A stretch of DNA of 64,000 nt from Girardinichthys multiradiatus (taxonomy: Eukaryota; Chordata; Actinopteri; Cyprinodontiformes; Goodeidae): positions 496,001 to 560,000 of the forward strand of contig NC_061800.1 of the NCBI RefSeq assembly GCF_021462225.1. Reading direction: 5' to 3'. The notes below the pieces were generated by a model. That model was not told the origin of the DNA, did not search any database, and saw only the letters and a list, made by a program, of their open reading frames with translations. This document shows, in pieces, positions 61,413 to 64,000 of this stretch. Position numbers and translations under genes: made by a program. Position 1 is the stretch's first letter, and each line of letters starts with the position of its first letter.

Positions 61413-62013
61413 TGGGACTCTGGAGAAGCTGACAAACTCTTAAAGCTCCACTGTTTAAAAGAGTTGTTGGTGTTAGGATATCTTAGTATTCATATTTGTG
61501 TTGTAATTATAATTTGTAGGTTTGAATTAGTTGTTTAGGTTTATTTATTGTTTTAGTTTTCTCTCCCCTGTATAAATTATTGTGTGTCTTGTGTGAGAAG
61601 TCAGTTCTTGTTTGTTATCCTTAGTTAGGTTTGTCTTAGTTGATATTTTCTTTTGGGCTCATTTTCCTGGATTTTGAGTAGTTTTGATGGATTTTTGTTA
61701 ATATTTTTTGAGAAAAATAAATGGAGGATATTTTTTGTATGCCTTTATCCTTCACCTTACTACATGGACCCTGCCACTGTTAATGATGATTTTCCACATA
61801 CAATTAATGAAAACATGACATTTAAGATTAGAATACTACATCAGATCAATAAAAAACATTTAATACAGAAATGTGGGCCTAATGAACAATGTACTAAATA
61901 CCTGCTATTCTTAAAATGATTTTAATTTTAATTTTTTTAATGTACTTTTAATCTGACAAAGTATTCCCATTGAAAGGCATATTCTAATTTATTGAACAAA
62001 ACTGTTTACACAC

Positions 62014-62541
62014 ACTACCGGCCAAAATGTTTAGATACACTTTCTCACTTAATGGTTCTCTTTATTTTCATGACTACTTACATTGTAGATTCTCACCAAC
62101 TACGAATTAACACAAATGGAATTATATACTAAACAAAAAGTGTGAAATAACTAAACATTTTTTAATTTTAGATTCTTCAAATTAGCCACCCTTTGCTCTG
62201 AGTCCTGATTTGATCTCTTGGTATTCTCTTCATGTGCTTCATGAGGTGGTCACCTGAAATGGTTTTCCAGAGAGTCTTGAAAGATCTTCCCAGAGGGTCA
62301 TTGAGAGACAGCCAAAGGTTAATTTTTCAGTTATTACAGCAAAAGGCTACCACTCTAAGGAATCTTAAATATAAAACATAATTAAAGTTATTTTACAATT
62401 TTTTGTTTGCTACATAATTCCATATGTGCTCATTAAAATTTTTGATGCCTTCATTGAGAATCTACGTACAATGTAAATAGTCATAAACATAAAGAAAACC
62501 ATTAAATGAGAAGGTGGTTCTAAAATATTTGACTGGTAGTA
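62014..62541. mobile_element. Tc1-type MITE with both terminal repeats
   Basis: 528 bp. Left actaccggccaaaatgttta then gatacactttctcacttaat; right (complement) actaccagtcaaatatttta then gaaccaccttctcatttaat. The inverted repeats extend for roughly 85-90 bp at moderate identity (tttcatgactacttacattg / tttatgactatttacattg). The interior has no transposase. It is a complete reference for the interrupted copy at 15772-17571. Confidence 0.8.
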
Positions 62542-62559
62542 TATAAAGTATGTCTACAG

Positions 62560-62800
62560 CATACTAAAACGTCTTTGTATGGAGATGTTGCCATCAGTGA
62601 TGTCAAATGGAGCACTGAGATCTAACAGGACAAGTGCAGGGAGGTTAAAGACAATGGCTGAGCCATTTGTAACTTCAGTTGGTTTATATGGTTTCAGAAC
62701 TATGTCCAGGCTGGAAACTGACATCTCTGGTTGATGTTTAGAAAGTATTTTGTTAAGCATTTCAGAAATAAAAAGGAAGGTTGCAGTTCTAAATTGGCTA
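62560..62800 (-). mobile_element. L2-type LINE RT scrap
   Basis: The minus-strand frame 62554-62760 contains ALVLLDLSAPFDITDGNISI, close to RT motif A of L2-group LINEs (LLDLSAAFDTxDH). The flanking codons are decayed and no other RT motif is near. Confidence 0.6.
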
Positions 62801-62857
62801 CAAATGTAGATTCAGAATGGATCTAAAACCTGTAGAAGGACAAACTAATGAGAGGAA

Positions 62858-64000
62858 GTACTCGTACTCGTACTCGTCGTCTTCCGCTTATCCGGGACCG
62901 GGTCGCGGGGGCAGCAGACTCAGCAGAGACGCCCAGACAAACCTCTCTCCAGACACCTCCTCCAGTTCCTAAGGTCCATAAAAGTCCAACATGCACCGGG
63001 AACAGGTCCGACTTAGTGCGGGCAATGCGGACCAAACTCCTGCTCCGCTCGTACAGGGACCGGATGGCCCCTAATAAAGGGCCCCCGATTCCATACTCCT
63101 GGAGCACCCCCCCACAGGGCATCACGAGGGACACAGTCGAATGCCTTCTCCAGGTCCACAAAACACATGTGAACCGGTTGGGGAAACTCCCATGAACCCT
63201 CGAGCACCCTGTAGAGGGTATACAGCTGGTCCAGTGTTCCACGGCCAGGACGAAAACCACACTGCTCCTCCTGAAGCCGAGGTTCGACTATCGGTCGGAC
63301 TCTCCTCTCCAATACCCTGGCGTAGGCCTTACCAGGGAGGCTGAGGAGTGTGATCCCCTTGTAGTTGGAGCACACCCTCCGGTCACCCTTCTTATGAAGG
63401 GGGACCACCACCCCAGTCTGCCAGTCCAGAGGCACTGTCCCCGACCGCCACGCAATGTTGAAGAGGCAACCATGACAGCCCTACAACATCCAGAGACTTG
63501 AGGTACTCAGGGCGGATCTCATCAACCCCCGAAGCCTTGCCACCACGGAGCTTTTTAACCACCTCGGTGACTTCAGCCTGGGTGATGAAAGAGTCCAACC
63601 CCGAGTCCCCAGCCTCTGTTTCCACCACGGAATGCATGATGGCAGGATTGAGGAGATCCTCGAAGTACTCCTTCCACCGCCCGATAATGTCCTCAGTCGA
63701 GGTCAGCAGTCTCCCGCCCCCACTATAAAAAGTGTTGGCGAAGCACTGCTTCCCCCCCCCTGAGGCGCCGGACGGTTTGCCAGAACCGCTTCGAGGCCAA
63801 CCGGTAGGCCTTCTCCATGGCCTCACCGAACTCCTCCCAGGCCCGAGTTTTTGCCTCTGCCACAGCCCGGGCCGCAGCACGCTTGGCCTCACGGTACCCG
63901 TCAGCCGCCTCAGGAGTCCCACAAGCCAACCACAGCCGATAGGACTCCTTCTTCAGCTTGACAGCATCCCTTACTGCCGGTGTCCACCACCGGGTTCTAG
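62858..64000 (-). mobile_element. LINE (RTE-like), internally deleted, continues past right edge
   Basis: The low end is a tail of three gtactc-type hexamers (62858-62877), then the family's 3' end (cgcttatccgggaccgggtc). From about 62975 upward the minus strand encodes RT: GFRPGRGTLDQLYTLYRVLE, VDLEKAFDCVPRDALW (motif A), RSLYERSRSLVRI and FPVHVGL. Motif C and the downstream region are missing because the 3' end is joined straight to VHVGL near 62967-62975. Upstream pieces include GGKASGVDEIRPEYLK, IIGRWKEYFEDLLNPA and EAKTRAWEEFGEAMEKAY, in several frames. Family shared with 55060-56170 and 27745-28115. Confidence 0.85.

Larger units (their letters stand above)
57823..64000 (-). other. cntnap5-like intron upstream of the EGF-1 exon
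   Basis: It runs from the ccccccag acceptor off the right edge. The stretch 57823-59560 has no recognisable repeat and is rich in TAAT-type motifs (see findings). It also contains the unclassified repeat copy 2 (59725-59860), a mariner-type end (61015-61130), a G run (61389-61412), a MITE (62014-62541), an L2 scrap (62560-62800) and a LINE (62858-64000). 59861-61014 and 61413-62013 show nothing I can name. Confidence 0.75.

Noticed and set aside
61206..61538. A glycine-rich 110-codon frame
   Set aside because: The glycines come from the 24-base G run; there are no splice sites, homology or codon signal around it.

Overview
The window looks like intronic and exonic DNA of a ray-finned (probably percomorph) fish. 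The basis is a vertebrate neurexin-superfamily gene split into short exons by kilobase introns, plus a repeat load typical of teleosts: several LINE families, Tc1/mariner elements, tRNA-derived SINEs and Ty3/gypsy LTR elements. There are no bacterial operons and no complete single-exon host gene.

One host gene spans the whole window on the minus strand, a contactin-associated protein-like gene, most likely cntnap5. Nine exons can be placed to the base. In transcript order they lie at 57822-57716, 51548-51429, 48363-48163, 37606-37450, 28728-28601, 24380-24210, 23483-23265, 7096-6857 and 3813-3592. They total 1565 nt, every junction is GT-AG and every codon phase closes. They encode the first EGF-like module, the fibrinogen-like region, the third laminin-G domain, the second EGF-like module and the start of the fourth laminin-G domain. 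The discoidin domain and first two laminin-G domains must lie beyond 64000. The rest of laminin-G 4, the transmembrane segment and the cytoplasmic tail must lie beyond base 1.

The introns hold nearly everything else. The 16 kb intron 7097-23264 carries three copies of one LINE family (8393-10982, 12657-15771, 15939-17365), one of them broken by a probable solo LTR and one sitting inside a Tc1-type MITE. The intron 28729-37449 carries a Ty3/gypsy element (30538-36007) whose LTRs are about 97% alike but whose coding region is interrupted. The intron 37607-48162 has a nearly full-length Tc1/mariner element (44753-46018) with DD36E-type spacing and a substituted third catalytic residue. The intron 48364-51428 has an old Tc1 element with an inserted repeat flanked by 8-bp duplications. 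The intron 51549-57715 has an L2-type LINE, an AT microsatellite, a LINE endonuclease fragment and a probable solo LTR. The upstream part (57823-64000) has a MITE with both ends, a 24-base G run and an internally deleted LINE running off the right edge.

I see no evidence for a novel multi-gene system. The points most worth checking are the GT-repeat at the acceptor of the 219-nt laminin-G exon, the DD36E-type transposon, the unclassified repeat shared by 41.9 kb and 59.8 kb, and the homeodomain-motif-rich, repeat-poor stretch at 57.9-59.3 kb. Family assignments come from remembered protein patterns; no search was run.
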